Origin: Gordonia hirsuta DSM 44140 = NBRC 16056
GTDB taxonomy: Bacteria > Actinomycetota > Actinomycetes > Mycobacteriales > Mycobacteriaceae
Length of the DNA stretch: 64,000 nt
Assembly (NCBI RefSeq): GCF_000333015.1
Contig: NZ_BANT01000016.1
Coordinates: 62,001 to 126,000 of the forward strand
Direction of reading: 5' to 3'
This document shows positions 24,095 to 33,700 of this stretch, piece after piece. Position 1 is the first letter of the stretch. Every line of letters begins with the position of its first letter. Made by a program: the position numbers and the translations under genes. Under the pieces are notes generated by a model. The model was not told where the DNA came from and made no database searches. It saw nothing but the letters and a program-made list of their open reading frames with translations.

Positions 24095-26092
24095 TTACAG
24101 CACCGACGTGACCGGCGGACCGTCGTACGGTTTGCGCGCGGTCTGGCGCACATAGCGGTACAGCCAGACCACCAGCGCCACAAAGGCCACCACACCGACC
24201 AGCTGCGCCCAGTCGCCGTAGCCCGCGCCGATGAACGGCAGCGCCAGCGGCTCATCACTGCCGGTGCCGGCGACGATCCCGGCGAAGACCACCCCGTACA
24301 GGCTCTCGCCGACGATCAGGCCGGTGGCCATCAGCACGCCGAGGCGCTTGCGGCGGTCGGCATCGGCGTCATCGCGGTCGGCCCAGCTGTTGTAGGCGCG
24401 GCCGATAAGGGCGCCGATCGGGATGATCAGCGTGATGGCCATCGGCAGGTACATGCCCATGCCCACCGCCAGCGGCGGCAGCCGCAGACTGTTGGTGGTC
24501 CGCTTGAGCACCTCGTCGACCACGATCACCACCGCACCGATCACACAGCCGAGCAGGATCAGACTCCAGTCCAGGTCACCGCCGAAGATGCCCTCGGCCA
24601 ACGACGACATCAGCGCCGCCTGCGGGGCAGCCAGCGCGTCCGGTCCGGCGCCGGGGGCGCCCTGGAAGCCGAAGGCGGTGTTCATCAGCTGCAGCACCGG
24701 CGGGATGATCACCGCACCGAACCCGACACCGATGATCAGTGCGACCTGCTGCTTCCACGGCGTCGCCCCGACCAGCTGACCGGTCTTGAGGTCCTGCAGG
24801 TTGTCGTTGGAGATGGTCGCCACGCCGAAGACCACGGCGGCGGTGAACAGGGTGTAGGCGGTCATCGCCAGCGCATCTTCGGTGCCGTGGGTAGCCTTGA
24901 GCAGCAGCGCCGCCAGTAGCACCACCACGATGCCCACCCCGGAGATCGGACTGTTCGACGAACCGATCAGACCCGCCATGTACCCGCACACCGCGGCCAC
25001 GATCAGACCGATCGCCAGCACGAACAGGACGCTCACGGCGATCATGCCGCCGCTCTGGTGGGCGATATCGGTGCCCTGCAGAAAATCCCACAGCAGCCAG
25101 CCGATCGGGATCATCGCCACCAGCACCGAGATCGCCACCCACTGGAACGGGATGTCGCGTTCGGTGATGTCCACGGCCATCCCGTCGCGCCGGTCGCGCG
25201 CGCTGCGCAGCGATTCGGCGATACCGCGCCCGATCGGCAGCAGCAGGGTCACCAGCGTCCACACCGCGGCCACCGCGATCGCCCCGGCACCGATGAACCG
25301 GACCTCCGAGGAGAAGATGCCGCTCACCTGCCCCAGCAGATCGCCGGTGCCGATCTCGTTCCACGACTGCTCCGGCAGCAGGATCCCATAGGAGATCACC
25401 AGCCCGACCAGCATCGCGATGCCGACGCTGACGCCGACAAGATGGCCCACACCGATCAGCGCCAGCGAAAGGCTCGCGCCGTACATGGTGGCGCCGCTGC
25501 CCACCTTGAATGCCCCGGCCACACTGCTGGCCAGCACCTTGAGGTTGGCCAGCAGCGCGAACCCCGCCGCGGCCAGCGCGCCGGTGACGATCATCGCCAT
25601 CCCGCCGCGGTTCTCTTCGGCCCCGACCTCGCTGTCGCCGACCTTGAGCACCTCGGCGGCGGCCACCCCTTCCGGATACGGCAGATCCGAACCGGTCACC
25701 AGCGTGCGCCGCAACGGAATCGAATACATGACCCCCAGCAGTCCGCCGATCGCGCAGACCGCGACGGTCTCCCAGTACGGGAATCCGGTCCACCAACCGA
25801 TCATGATCAGACCGGGCAGCACAAAGATGATCGCTGAGAGGGTGCCGGCCGCCGAGGCGATGGTCTGCACGATGTTGTTCTCGACGATCGAGTGATTGGC
25901 GAAGTAGCGCAGCACCGACATCGAGATCACCGCGGCCGGAATGGCGGTGGCGAAGGTCAAACCGACCTTCAGGCCCAGGTACACGTTCGCGGCGGTGAAG
26001 ATCAGGGTGATCAGGCCACCGAGGATCACACCCCGCAGGGTCAATTCCCGGACCGACGATCCCCCTCGGACCGTCGCACTCTTGGTCGCCAT
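24095..26092 (-). CDS. OPT/YSL-family oligopeptide or metal-chelate transporter
   Basis: A 665-residue protein with about 16 hydrophobic helices. The family signature region GLITLIFTAANVYLGLKVGL and GSDLPYPEGVAAAEVLKVGD are plain. OPT proteins import small peptides, glutathione derivatives or metal chelates. Two GTG codons precede the chosen ATG 26092, which has GAGGAG 5 nt upstream. It is the gene upstream of the P1B ATPase on the same strand with a 111-nt gap; co-transcription is possible and would join metal-chelate uptake with metal export. Confidence 0.9.
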   Translation of the reverse strand: MATKSATVRGGSSVRELTLRGVILGGLITLIFTAANVYLGLKVGLTFATAIPAAVISMSVLRYFANHSIVENNIVQTIASAAGTLSAIIFVLPGLIMIGWWTGFPYWETVAVCAIGGLLGVMYSIPLRRTLVTGSDLPYPEGVAAAEVLKVGDSEVGAEENRGGMAMIVTGALAAAGFALLANLKVLASSVAGAFKVGSGATMYGASLSLALIGVGHLVGVSVGIAMLVGLVISYGILLPEQSWNEIGTGDLLGQVSGIFSSEVRFIGAGAIAVAAVWTLVTLLLPIGRGIAESLRSARDRRDGMAVDITERDIPFQWVAISVLVAMIPIGWLLWDFLQGTDIAHQSGGMIAVSVLFVLAIGLIVAAVCGYMAGLIGSSNSPISGVGIVVVLLAALLLKATHGTEDALAMTAYTLFTAAVVFGVATISNDNLQDLKTGQLVGATPWKQQVALIIGVGFGAVIIPPVLQLMNTAFGFQGAPGAGPDALAAPQAALMSSLAEGIFGGDLDWSLILLGCVIGAVVIVVDEVLKRTTNSLRLPPLAVGMGMYLPMAITLIIPIGALIGRAYNSWADRDDADADRRKRLGVLMATGLIVGESLYGVVFAGIVAGTGSDEPLALPFIGAGYGDWAQLVGVVAFVALVVWLYRYVRQTARKPYDGPPVTSVL

Positions 26093-26435
26093 CACCACTC
26101 CTCGCTCAACTCACTGGCCGCGTCGCACACCGGCTGCGGTGCCGACGTGGCTGAACCCGACGTGCCCGCCACGGAAATGCCCACCGGATGTGCCCGGCAC
26201 CTCGCAGCGATTGTCTCTCGCCACCGCGTGCGATGACCTTACTTCTGCGCCGATCGGTCCGCGGCAGTCAGGACGGGTTTTTGATGCACGACTCGGCCGG
26301 TTCCACGTGCAGGGTACGATCACCGATCCGTCCGGTGCCGGTCCACCGGTTGGTCCCGGTCGAGGTGACCTGCACGGCATCGGGATCGGCCTGGGGTCGA
26401 TCCTCTGCTGACGGTGGAACCGCGCGGGTCCGCGG
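26093..26435. other. 343-nt intergenic stretch between dnaG and the OPT gene
   Basis: Open frames here are short and lack ribosome sites or recognisable products. Close to the OPT start, the minus strand holds three loosely repeated units (GGGCACATCCGG, GGGCATTTCC, GGGCACGTCGGG) that could be regulatory. Otherwise I see nothing I can name. Confidence 0.4.
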
Positions 26436-28352
26436 TCAGAGCGATTCGACGCCGGCGTCGGTGGCCTGCTCGAGCAGACTGCGCCGGTACGACTCCAGGG
26501 CCACCAGGTCGCCGAACAGCGCGTTGTAGGCGTCGGGGTCCCCGCCCGGCGACATCCGGCGCAGCTTGGATTTTAGGTCGGCGATCTGCGAGCCGACCCA
26601 CACCTCTTGCGAGCGGGCCAGGACGCTGTTGATGTAGCGCGGCAGCGAGGCCTCGTCGACGGGAATGTCTTCGACGGCCAGTTCGGTCACCAGCGGGGTC
26701 AGCGCCGGGTTGTCTACGGCCTGGGCGATCGCATCCACCCACGAGGCTCCGCTCATACCGCTGGCGGTGCCACCCAGGTTCGCGATGGCCTGGCGCACCA
26801 GGGCGTAGGCCGGTTCGTCGAAGCACTCCGGCGGCAGCGAATCGAAGACGCTGCCGGCCAGCCCCGGATGCTGGATGGCGGCTTTGAGCGCCTCGCGTTG
26901 CGGCCACAGCCGCGGATCGTTCGGCAACGGCCGGGCTGTCGGCGGCGGCGAGGCGGCCTCGGGCGCGGCGAACCGGCCGGGTCGCCGTCCGCGGTCCTGG
27001 TGTCCGCCGCCCCGGCCGCGACCGCGACCGGCCTGCTGCCGCACCCGGCCCAGCACACTGGCCACATCGTCCATACCGATCCAGCCGGCCAGCTGGCGGG
27101 CGTACTCGTCGCGCAATGCCACATCGCGGATCCGCGCGACCACCGGGATGGTCTCGCGCAGCGCCGCCACCCGGCCCTCGGCGATGTCCAGGTCGTGTTT
27201 GTCCAGCAGCGCCTTGATCGCGAACTCGAACATCGGAATGCGCTGGGCGATCAGATCGCGCAGCGCCCCGTCGCCCGAGCGCTGACGCAGATCGCACGGA
27301 TCCATCCCGTCGGGTGCCACCGCCACAAAGGTCTGCCCGGCGATGGCCTGCTCGCCCTCGAAGGCCTTGAGCGCCGCGGACTGTCCGGCCTCGTCGCCGT
27401 CGAAGGTGTAGATCACCTCGCCGCGGAAGTAGGAGTCGTCCATCATCAGCCGGCGGATCAGCGCCAGATGGTCCTCACCGAAGGCGGTGCCGCAGGAGGC
27501 GACCGCGGTGGTCACCCCGGCCAGGTGCATGGCCATCACATCGGTGTAGCCCTCGACGATCACCACCTGGTGCGCTTTGGCGATGTCTCGTTTGGCCAGG
27601 TCGATACCGAACAGCACCTGCGACTTCTTGTAGAGCATCGTCTCGGGCGTGTTCATGTACTTGCCGAAGTTGTCGTCCTCGTACAGTTTGCGCGCACCGA
27701 AGCCGATCACATCGCCGGCGGTGTTGCGGATCGGCCACAGCAGCCGCCGGTGGAACCGGTCGATCGGGCCCATCCGGCCCTGTTTGGCCAGGCCGGCCGC
27801 TTCCAATTCGGCGAAGGTGAACCCTTGGGACAGCAGGGTTTTGGTCATCGTGTCCCAGCCGGCCGGGGCATAGCCGCAGCCGAAGTGCTCGGTCGCGGCC
27901 GCATCGAAACCGCGTTCGGTCAAAAAATCGCGGGCGGTCTGGGCCTCGGCGGTCTGCAACTGCTCGGCGTAGAAACGCTGTGCGGCGGCGTTGGCGGCTA
28001 CCAGCCGCGCCCGGGTGCCGCGATCACGCACGATCGTGGTGCCGCCGCCCTCGTAGTTGATGCGGTAGCCGATCCGGTCGGCCAGCTGCTCGACGGCTTC
28101 GACAAAAGTGATGTGCTCCTGCTTCTGCAGAAAGCTGTAGACGTCCCCGCCCTCACCGCAGCCGAAGCAGTGGAAGTGTCCGTGGTTGGGCCGCACATGG
28201 AACGACGGCGTCTTCTCGTCGTGGAACGGGCACAGGCCCTTCATGCTGTCGGCGCCGGCCCGACGCAGGGCGACGTAGTCGCCGACGATGTCCTCGATGC
28301 GCGTCTGCTCACGGATCGCCGTGATATCGCCTTCGGGGATTCTGCCTGCCAC
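26436..28352 (-). CDS. dnaG: DNA primase DnaG
   Basis: A 638-residue primase of normal length. The zinc-binding domain has Cys41, His44, Cys62 and Cys65 (CPFHDEKTPSFH, then HCFGCGEGG); the TOPRIM core shows VIVEGYTDVMAMH and YTFDGDEAGQ; the C-terminal helicase-interacting domain follows an Arg/Gly-rich linker near residue 450. It makes RNA primers for replication. GTG 28352 has only a weak ribosome site. In M. tuberculosis dgt lies immediately upstream of dnaG; here about 22 kb separates them. Confidence 0.98.
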   Translation of the reverse strand: MAGRIPEGDITAIREQTRIEDIVGDYVALRRAGADSMKGLCPFHDEKTPSFHVRPNHGHFHCFGCGEGGDVYSFLQKQEHITFVEAVEQLADRIGYRINYEGGGTTIVRDRGTRARLVAANAAAQRFYAEQLQTAEAQTARDFLTERGFDAAATEHFGCGYAPAGWDTMTKTLLSQGFTFAELEAAGLAKQGRMGPIDRFHRRLLWPIRNTAGDVIGFGARKLYEDDNFGKYMNTPETMLYKKSQVLFGIDLAKRDIAKAHQVVIVEGYTDVMAMHLAGVTTAVASCGTAFGEDHLALIRRLMMDDSYFRGEVIYTFDGDEAGQSAALKAFEGEQAIAGQTFVAVAPDGMDPCDLRQRSGDGALRDLIAQRIPMFEFAIKALLDKHDLDIAEGRVAALRETIPVVARIRDVALRDEYARQLAGWIGMDDVASVLGRVRQQAGRGRGRGGGHQDRGRRPGRFAAPEAASPPPTARPLPNDPRLWPQREALKAAIQHPGLAGSVFDSLPPECFDEPAYALVRQAIANLGGTASGMSGASWVDAIAQAVDNPALTPLVTELAVEDIPVDEASLPRYINSVLARSQEVWVGSQIADLKSKLRRMSPGGDPDAYNALFGDLVALESYRRSLLEQATDAGVESL

Positions 28353-28455
28353 CCGGTCAGTCTATCCGTCACCGGTGACCCGGCCGCTTTCCGCTGGTCG
28401 CCGGTGGATAACTCCGGCGGCGCAGTTCAGGTGTGTCCGGTCCCCGATCCGGAAT

Positions 28456-28572
28456 CTACTGTCGCCGGTTGCCCTCGTGACGGCGGATCTCCCGGCGCAC
28501 CTTGAACCACAGGTAGCCGCACGCCAGCAGCACCAGCACGATCGCGACCACCGGCACCACGATGCTCAGCAC
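28456..28572 (-). CDS. Tiny single-pass membrane protein B (38 aa), second of a pair
   Basis: From GTG 28572: MLSIVVPVVAIVLVLLACGY, then LWFKVRREIRRHEGNRRQ. One transmembrane helix (about 3-22) precedes a strongly basic tail, so the C-terminus should face the cytoplasm. It starts 3 nt after the stop of the 40-residue gene upstream, so the two are translated together. I recognise no family. Too short for routine gene callers; supported by hydrophobicity, charge pattern and tight spacing. Confidence 0.6.
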   Translation of the reverse strand: MLSIVVPVVAIVLVLLACGYLWFKVRREIRRHEGNRRQ

Positions 28573-28575
28573 GGC

Positions 28576-28698
28576 CTAGGCCGCCAGGACCACAAAGACG
28601 ATCACCAGCACCAGTCCAACCACCGAGGCGGTGATCGCGGCGACCTTCATATCGTGCAGATCGCGGTGCACGTCCTCGCGCAGCGACTCCTCGTTCAT
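28576..28698 (-). CDS. Tiny single-pass membrane protein A (40 aa), first of a pair
   Basis: From ATG 28698 with GGAAGGA 7 nt upstream: MNEESLREDVHRDLHDMKVA, then AITASVVGLVLVIVFVVLAA. An acidic, amphipathic N-terminal half precedes one C-terminal transmembrane helix that ends the protein. The acidic N-terminus of A and the basic tail of B (next gene) are complementary, so a complex is conceivable; this is inference. The pair lies just upstream of dnaG and is divergent from the cutinase-family gene. Confidence 0.65.
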   Translation of the reverse strand: MNEESLREDVHRDLHDMKVAAITASVVGLVLVIVFVVLAA

Positions 28699-28908
28699 AT
28701 TCGGGTCCTTCCTTGCCATCACCTACGGTGCAGAGCTCAACAGCACCGAGGCTACGCGGCGGCACGCCGCACCGGCACCGACCTTCTGCGGTTCGGGAAC
28801 TTTTCCACTCCACCGTTCCTCTACCGGACGAACCACACGACGACCGGGAACGACGATGCACAGTCACGTGCACTCCGAGCTCCAGGATTTCGACCACAAG
28901 GAGCAGCG

Positions 28909-30066
28909 ATGAGTCGACCACCGACCTTGTACAGCACCCTCGATCTCGACCCCCGTGCACCGGCACATGCACTGGCCGGCCAGCTGCAGCAGCTCATCGC
29001 CCAGACACCGCCGGGTCCGGATCAGGCGTATCTGCAGCGGGCTCTTCTCATCCTCGGCGATCCGGCGAAGAAGCAGACCTACGACGCCCTGCTCGCCGAC
29101 CCGACGGTCGCCGTCACCGAAGAGACCCTCAACGCGATCGCCGGTGCACCGCAGCAGCCGCAGCCGGCGCATCCGCAGACCGGCGCGCTGCCTCCGCAGC
29201 CGGCGCCGAAGAAGCGGTTCAGCAAGAAGCTGCTCGCGGCGCTGATCGCCGCTGTGGTCGTGGTGCTGGTGATCGTCATCGGCGCCGTCGGGATCACCGC
29301 TTCCACCTCGGCGGACTGCAAGGACATCGTCTTCATCGGCGCTGCGGGCTCTGGCGAGCGTTCCGGGGTCAAGCTGACCGCACACGACGGGCAGGGCGAG
29401 TTCGTCAACGAGACGTATCGCAATCTCCTGGCGGACGCCAGTGCGGCCGGCAAGGACGTCGATCTGCGTGTCGTCGAGTACCACGCGGCACCTGTCACCG
29501 TTCTTCTACCGCAACCGATCCAGGCGTATATGCAGAGCCAGACGGGCCAGCAGCCGGGCGCCCCGGACGAGTTTCCCGCCTCGGCGGACGCCGGCACAGC
29601 GGTCGCGACTTCCATGATCAAGGATGCACAGCAGCAGTGCCCCGGCTCGACGATCGTGGCGGCGGGTTACTCGCAGGGCGCGATGGTCATCCACCGGGCG
29701 CTGTTGAACGCCGGTAACAACGGTTCGACGATCGGCGTCCTCATCGCCGACGGAGACCGGTATCCCTCGGACCCGAACGTGATCCACCGCGGTGGTGCCG
29801 TCGAGCTCAACGGCATCTCCTACACCGAGATGGGCGATACGTTCTCCGGGCAGCGGCCGGAGCGGCTGTTCCCCGAGGAGTGGGCCGGGAGCCTGCTGTC
29901 CTGGTGCGGGACAAACCCGAGAGGCACCGTCAGCGACACCATCTGCGCGAACGAGCGCGGCAAGACCGATGCGATGACCGGTCCGCTCGTCCACATCTCG
30001 GACCGGGCTTACGACGCGCAGCAATGGCGCCCCTGGCTCAAGGAGAAGGCGGTCGGCCGCTCGTAA
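28909..30066 (+). CDS. Cutinase-family hydrolase with N-terminal J-like domain and TM anchor
   Basis: A 385-residue protein from ATG 28909 (AAGGAG 6 nt upstream). Residues 5-68 resemble a DnaJ-type helical domain (TLYSTLDLDPRAP, then LQRALLILGDPAKKQTYDAL) but lack the HPD motif. A Pro/Gln linker and one transmembrane helix (about 108-130) follow. Residues 135-385 are a cutinase: nucleophile GYSQG with Ser255, Asp343 (VSDTIC), His362 (LVHISD), and Cys137/Cys244 and Cys333/Cys346 as likely disulfides. The enzyme would sit outside the membrane and cleave esters; the J-like part would be inside. Confidence 0.82.
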   Translation: MSRPPTLYSTLDLDPRAPAHALAGQLQQLIAQTPPGPDQAYLQRALLILGDPAKKQTYDALLADPTVAVTEETLNAIAGAPQQPQPAHPQTGALPPQPAPKKRFSKKLLAALIAAVVVVLVIVIGAVGITASTSADCKDIVFIGAAGSGERSGVKLTAHDGQGEFVNETYRNLLADASAAGKDVDLRVVEYHAAPVTVLLPQPIQAYMQSQTGQQPGAPDEFPASADAGTAVATSMIKDAQQQCPGSTIVAAGYSQGAMVIHRALLNAGNNGSTIGVLIADGDRYPSDPNVIHRGGAVELNGISYTEMGDTFSGQRPERLFPEEWAGSLLSWCGTNPRGTVSDTICANERGKTDAMTGPLVHISDRAYDAQQWRPWLKEKAVGRS

Positions 30067-30126
30067 TCCGATCACCCGCCGACCGGGCCGGCCGTCAATG
30101 TCAGACCCCCGTCGTACCGTCACTCC

Positions 30127-30148
30127 ATATCGAACATCTGATCGATAT
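30127..30148. promoter_or_regulatory. Palindrome before the DUF4262 gene, SOS-box-like
   Basis: ATATCGA (30127-30133) and TCGATAT (30142-30148) are perfect inverted arms around 8 nt. Within it, TCGAAC-ATCT-GATCGA (30130-30145) differs at one base from the mycobacterial LexA motif TCGAAC-N4-GTTCGA. It lies 37 nt before the DUF4262 start. LexA control is only a possibility. Confidence 0.35.
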
Positions 30149-30184
30149 TCGGCCGAGGGCCGGTGGAGAAGAAGGAGTGAAACC

Positions 30185-30661
30185 ATGTGTGAATTCGACC
30201 CGCGCTGCGAGGGCTCCGATGGTCTGGTGGACAACGCGCTCGCCCAGATCTCAGCGGGGCGCTGGGCGGTCACCGGCGTGTACGGCGACGAGCTGAATCC
30301 GGCCTTCGCCTACACGACCGGCCTGACCGAGTTCTCCCGCCCCGAGCTGGTGATCTACGGCCTCGATCCGGCGCAGGCCTGCGGCATCCTGAACCGGGCC
30401 GCCCAGCGGCTGATCGACGATCCCTACCTGTTCGACGCCCCGCGCCTGACCGGCATCGTGCGCCCGCCCTATGCGCTGACCTCGCTGCCGACGATGGACA
30501 CCACCGAGTTCACGGTGACCCGGCTGCTCTACGGCCCCGATTTTCGGGCCGTGCAGCTGATCTGGCCGGACTCGGCGGGCCGGTTCCCGTGGGAGTACGG
30601 CTACGCCTACAGCCGCGATGCGCAGCCGCTGATGGGGATCCCGCACCCGGACGCCGCCTGA
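30185..30661 (+). CDS. DUF4262-family protein
   Basis: A 158-residue soluble protein from ATG 30185 (AAGGAG 7 nt upstream). Segments WAVTGVYGDELNPAFAYTTGL, LVIYGLDP and a C-terminal FPWEYGYAYS match the DUF4262 pattern, in which the same FAYTTGL motif recurs. No function is established for the family. The frame is open upstream but without a ribosome site. It is between the cutinase-family gene and the SNF2 gene, all rightward. Confidence 0.8.
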   Translation: MCEFDPRCEGSDGLVDNALAQISAGRWAVTGVYGDELNPAFAYTTGLTEFSRPELVIYGLDPAQACGILNRAAQRLIDDPYLFDAPRLTGIVRPPYALTSLPTMDTTEFTVTRLLYGPDFRAVQLIWPDSAGRFPWEYGYAYSRDAQPLMGIPHPDAA

Positions 30662-30757
30662 TGACTGCGGCGCTGTCCACAGGTTCGCGTCCGCACGACG
30701 GCGAACCTGTGGACGGGCCGCGGCGGCACGTCGGCGCACACGGATAACCTGACCGGG

Positions 30758-33700
30758 ATGGTTACCCGCAACTTCTCGTCCGCACAGGCAGAACAGGCTC
30801 TGAGCCACCTGCCGATCCCGGACGTGCTCCGCGGCCGCGCCTACGCCAAGCAGGACCGGATCAGCGGGATCGAATGGAGCACCCCGACCGTGCTGCGCGG
30901 GGTGTGCCGCGGCTCGGGCCGCAACCGCTACCGCTGCACCGTCACCCTGGTGGTCCAGGGCGGCCAGGTGGCCGACACCTTCGGCAGCTGTTCGTGTCCG
31001 GTGGCCACCGACTGCAAACACTGCGCCGCCCTGATCCTGGCGGCCGTTGACGACGACGATGTGCCGGCCTGGCGCGCCCTGCTCGAGGAGATCTCCGCCG
31101 ACGCCCCGGCCACCACCGAGATCGAGCGGATCCGCCCGGTGGGCCTGGAGGTGGCCACCCGCCGCGATCCGCAGGGAGCCCTGGTGCTGACGCTGCGGCC
31201 CCTGGTGCGCCAGCCCACCGGCGTCTGGACCCCGCATCTGCCGTGGGCGGTGGCACTGGAGGGCAGCGGCGACGGCTACGAACCGGCCGGATTCGACGGG
31301 ATCAGCGCCATCGCGGCGATCTTCGCGCCCGGCGGCACCCACCGGGTCCGGGGCACCGGGCCGCGGCTGCCGGCCGGCCTGGAGCTGTCACTGGCCCCGG
31401 CCGCCTTCTGGAAGGTGCTCGGTTCGGCGGTGACCGCCGGTATGCCGCTGCTGGCCTCCGGGGAGGCCGCCACCGTCGAGCTGACCGACGGCTTCGACAT
31501 CGTCCTGCGTCTGGCGCCGCACGAGGACGGGGCGCACCTGATCGCCGACCTGACCCGCGACGGGCTGCCGGTCACCGACGACGATGTGGTGATCCTGGGC
31601 GATCCGGCCACCGGTGCGGCCGTGCTGGCCGGCGACGTCCTGCGGTTGGGTCCGCTGGCCCGGGTCACCCCGCTGGAGACGCGGCTGCTCACCGGCGACC
31701 CCTTCGACGTCCCCACCGCCGACTACACCGACTTCCTCACCGCGCTGCCCCGGCTGACCGCCCACCGCACCGTCGAGCTGCCCGACCGCGGGCTGGCCCC
31801 ACCGGAGATCTCCGCACCGTTCCCGCTGCTGCTGATCGAGATGGAGGACTACGGCTCGCGCACCCGCTGGCGGGCCGGCTACCGCGTCGACGGCGTCCTG
31901 CGGCACTTCGATCCGGCCGTCCCCGAACGCCAGGTCGGATTCCGCGATCTGGACGGCGAACAGCAGATGTGGCGGCGCGCCCGCCCCGAACTGGAACTGT
32001 TCTGCAGCGGCAACACCCGCTGGAAGCAGGCGCTGGCGGCCCTGCTGCGCGCCGAGGCCCGCCACCGGCGGCCCTTCGCCCAGCGCACCCCGATGGCCGC
32101 CTTCGATCTGCTCAACGTGCTGGAGTTGCGGCCGGCCGCGCAGGTCGCCGCACAGGTACCGACCACCGACCTGCTCATCCCCCTGGGCCTGGATCTACCC
32201 GACACCGCCATCCTGTGCGGCGAGATGGTCAACCGCCTCACCGCCCCGGGGCTGGTGCAGGTGGAGATCACCGGGCCCCAGCGCGAGTTCCGCGAAGCCG
32301 AGAACACGCAACTGCACTTCGGCACCACCGGCGCCTTCGAATGGCTCGACCTGACGGTCACCGTGAAGGCCGACGACGCCGAAGTGCCCCTGGCCGATGT
32401 GATCGACGCCCTGGCCCGCGACGCCGACTGGCTCGTCCTGCCAGACGGCACCTATTTCAGCCTGCAGACCCCGGAACTGACCCTGCTCAAGGAACTGCTC
32501 GACGAGGCCCGCGCGATGGGCGATCTGGACGGCGCCAAGATCGCCGCCGATCACCCCAACGCCACCATGTGGGAGGAGCTGCTGAGCCTGGGGGTGGTCG
32601 ACAGTCAGCTCGCCGACTGGCACGGCCGCGTCCAGCGGCTGGCCGCGGCCCGGCCGCCCGAACCCGTCCAGACCCCGCCGCAATTGCAGGCCGCACTGCG
32701 CGGGTACCAGCGCGACGGGCTGGCCTGGCTCAGTTTCCTGTGGGACAACGGGCTCGGCGGGATCCTCGCCGACGATATGGGTCTGGGTAAGACGGTGCAG
32801 ACCCTGGCGCTGGTCACCCGGATCGCGGCCCAGAATCCGCAGGTGCGGTTCCTGGTGGTGGCCCCGACCAGCGTGATCGGCAACTGGGCCGCCGAGACCG
32901 CACGTTTCGCCCCGTCGCTGCAGGTCGCGACCGTCACCTCGACCGAGAAGCGGGCCGGGGTGCCGCTGGCCGAGCAGATCGGGACGGCCAACATCGTCAT
33001 CACCTCCTACACGCTGCTGCGTATCGACTACGACGCCTTCGCCCGGGTCGACTGGGACGGTGCGGTGTTCGACGAGGCCCAGTTCTTGAAGAACCGCAAT
33101 TCCAAGACCCATCAGGCCGCCCGCCGACTGGCTGCGCCGTTCAAACTGGCGATCACCGGCACCCCGATGGAGAACAACGTGATGGAACTGTGGGCGCTGG
33201 TCTCGATCGTCTCCCCCGGCCTGTACCGCGACCCCCGGAAGTTCCGGGAACACTTCGCCGCCCCCATCGAATCAGGTGCCGAACCGGAGCGGCTGGACAT
33301 TCTGCGCCGCCGCCTCAAGCCGATCATGTTGCGGCGCACTAAAACTCAGGTCGCCGACGATCTGCCGCCCAAACAGGAGTCGGTGGTCCACATCGACCTG
33401 GACACCAAGCACCGCAAGATCTACGACGTCTTCCTGGCGCGCGAACGGCAGAAGCTGCTGGGGTTGCTGGACAACTGGGAGGAGAACCGGATCCAGATCC
33501 TGCAGGCCCTGACCCGGATGCGTCAGCTGAGTCTGCATCCCGGGCTGGTCGACCAGGAGCACCAGTCCCTGTCCTCCACCAAGATCGACTATCTTGCCCA
33601 GCACCTGCCGCAGCTGATCGCCGAGGGTCACAGCGCCCTGGTCTTCAGCAGCTTCACCGGCTTCCTGCAGCTGATCGCCGACGCCCTCACCGGGCTGAAG

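Noticed and set aside
22106-24919. 937-codon open frame opposite the P1B ATPase and OPT genes
   Set aside because: Low-complexity Gln/His/Arg/Gly sequence, no ribosome site, fully antisense to two well-supported genes.
26111-26380. 89-codon frame between dnaG and the OPT gene
   Set aside because: No ribosome site, composition like antisense or random high-GC sequence, no recognisable motif.
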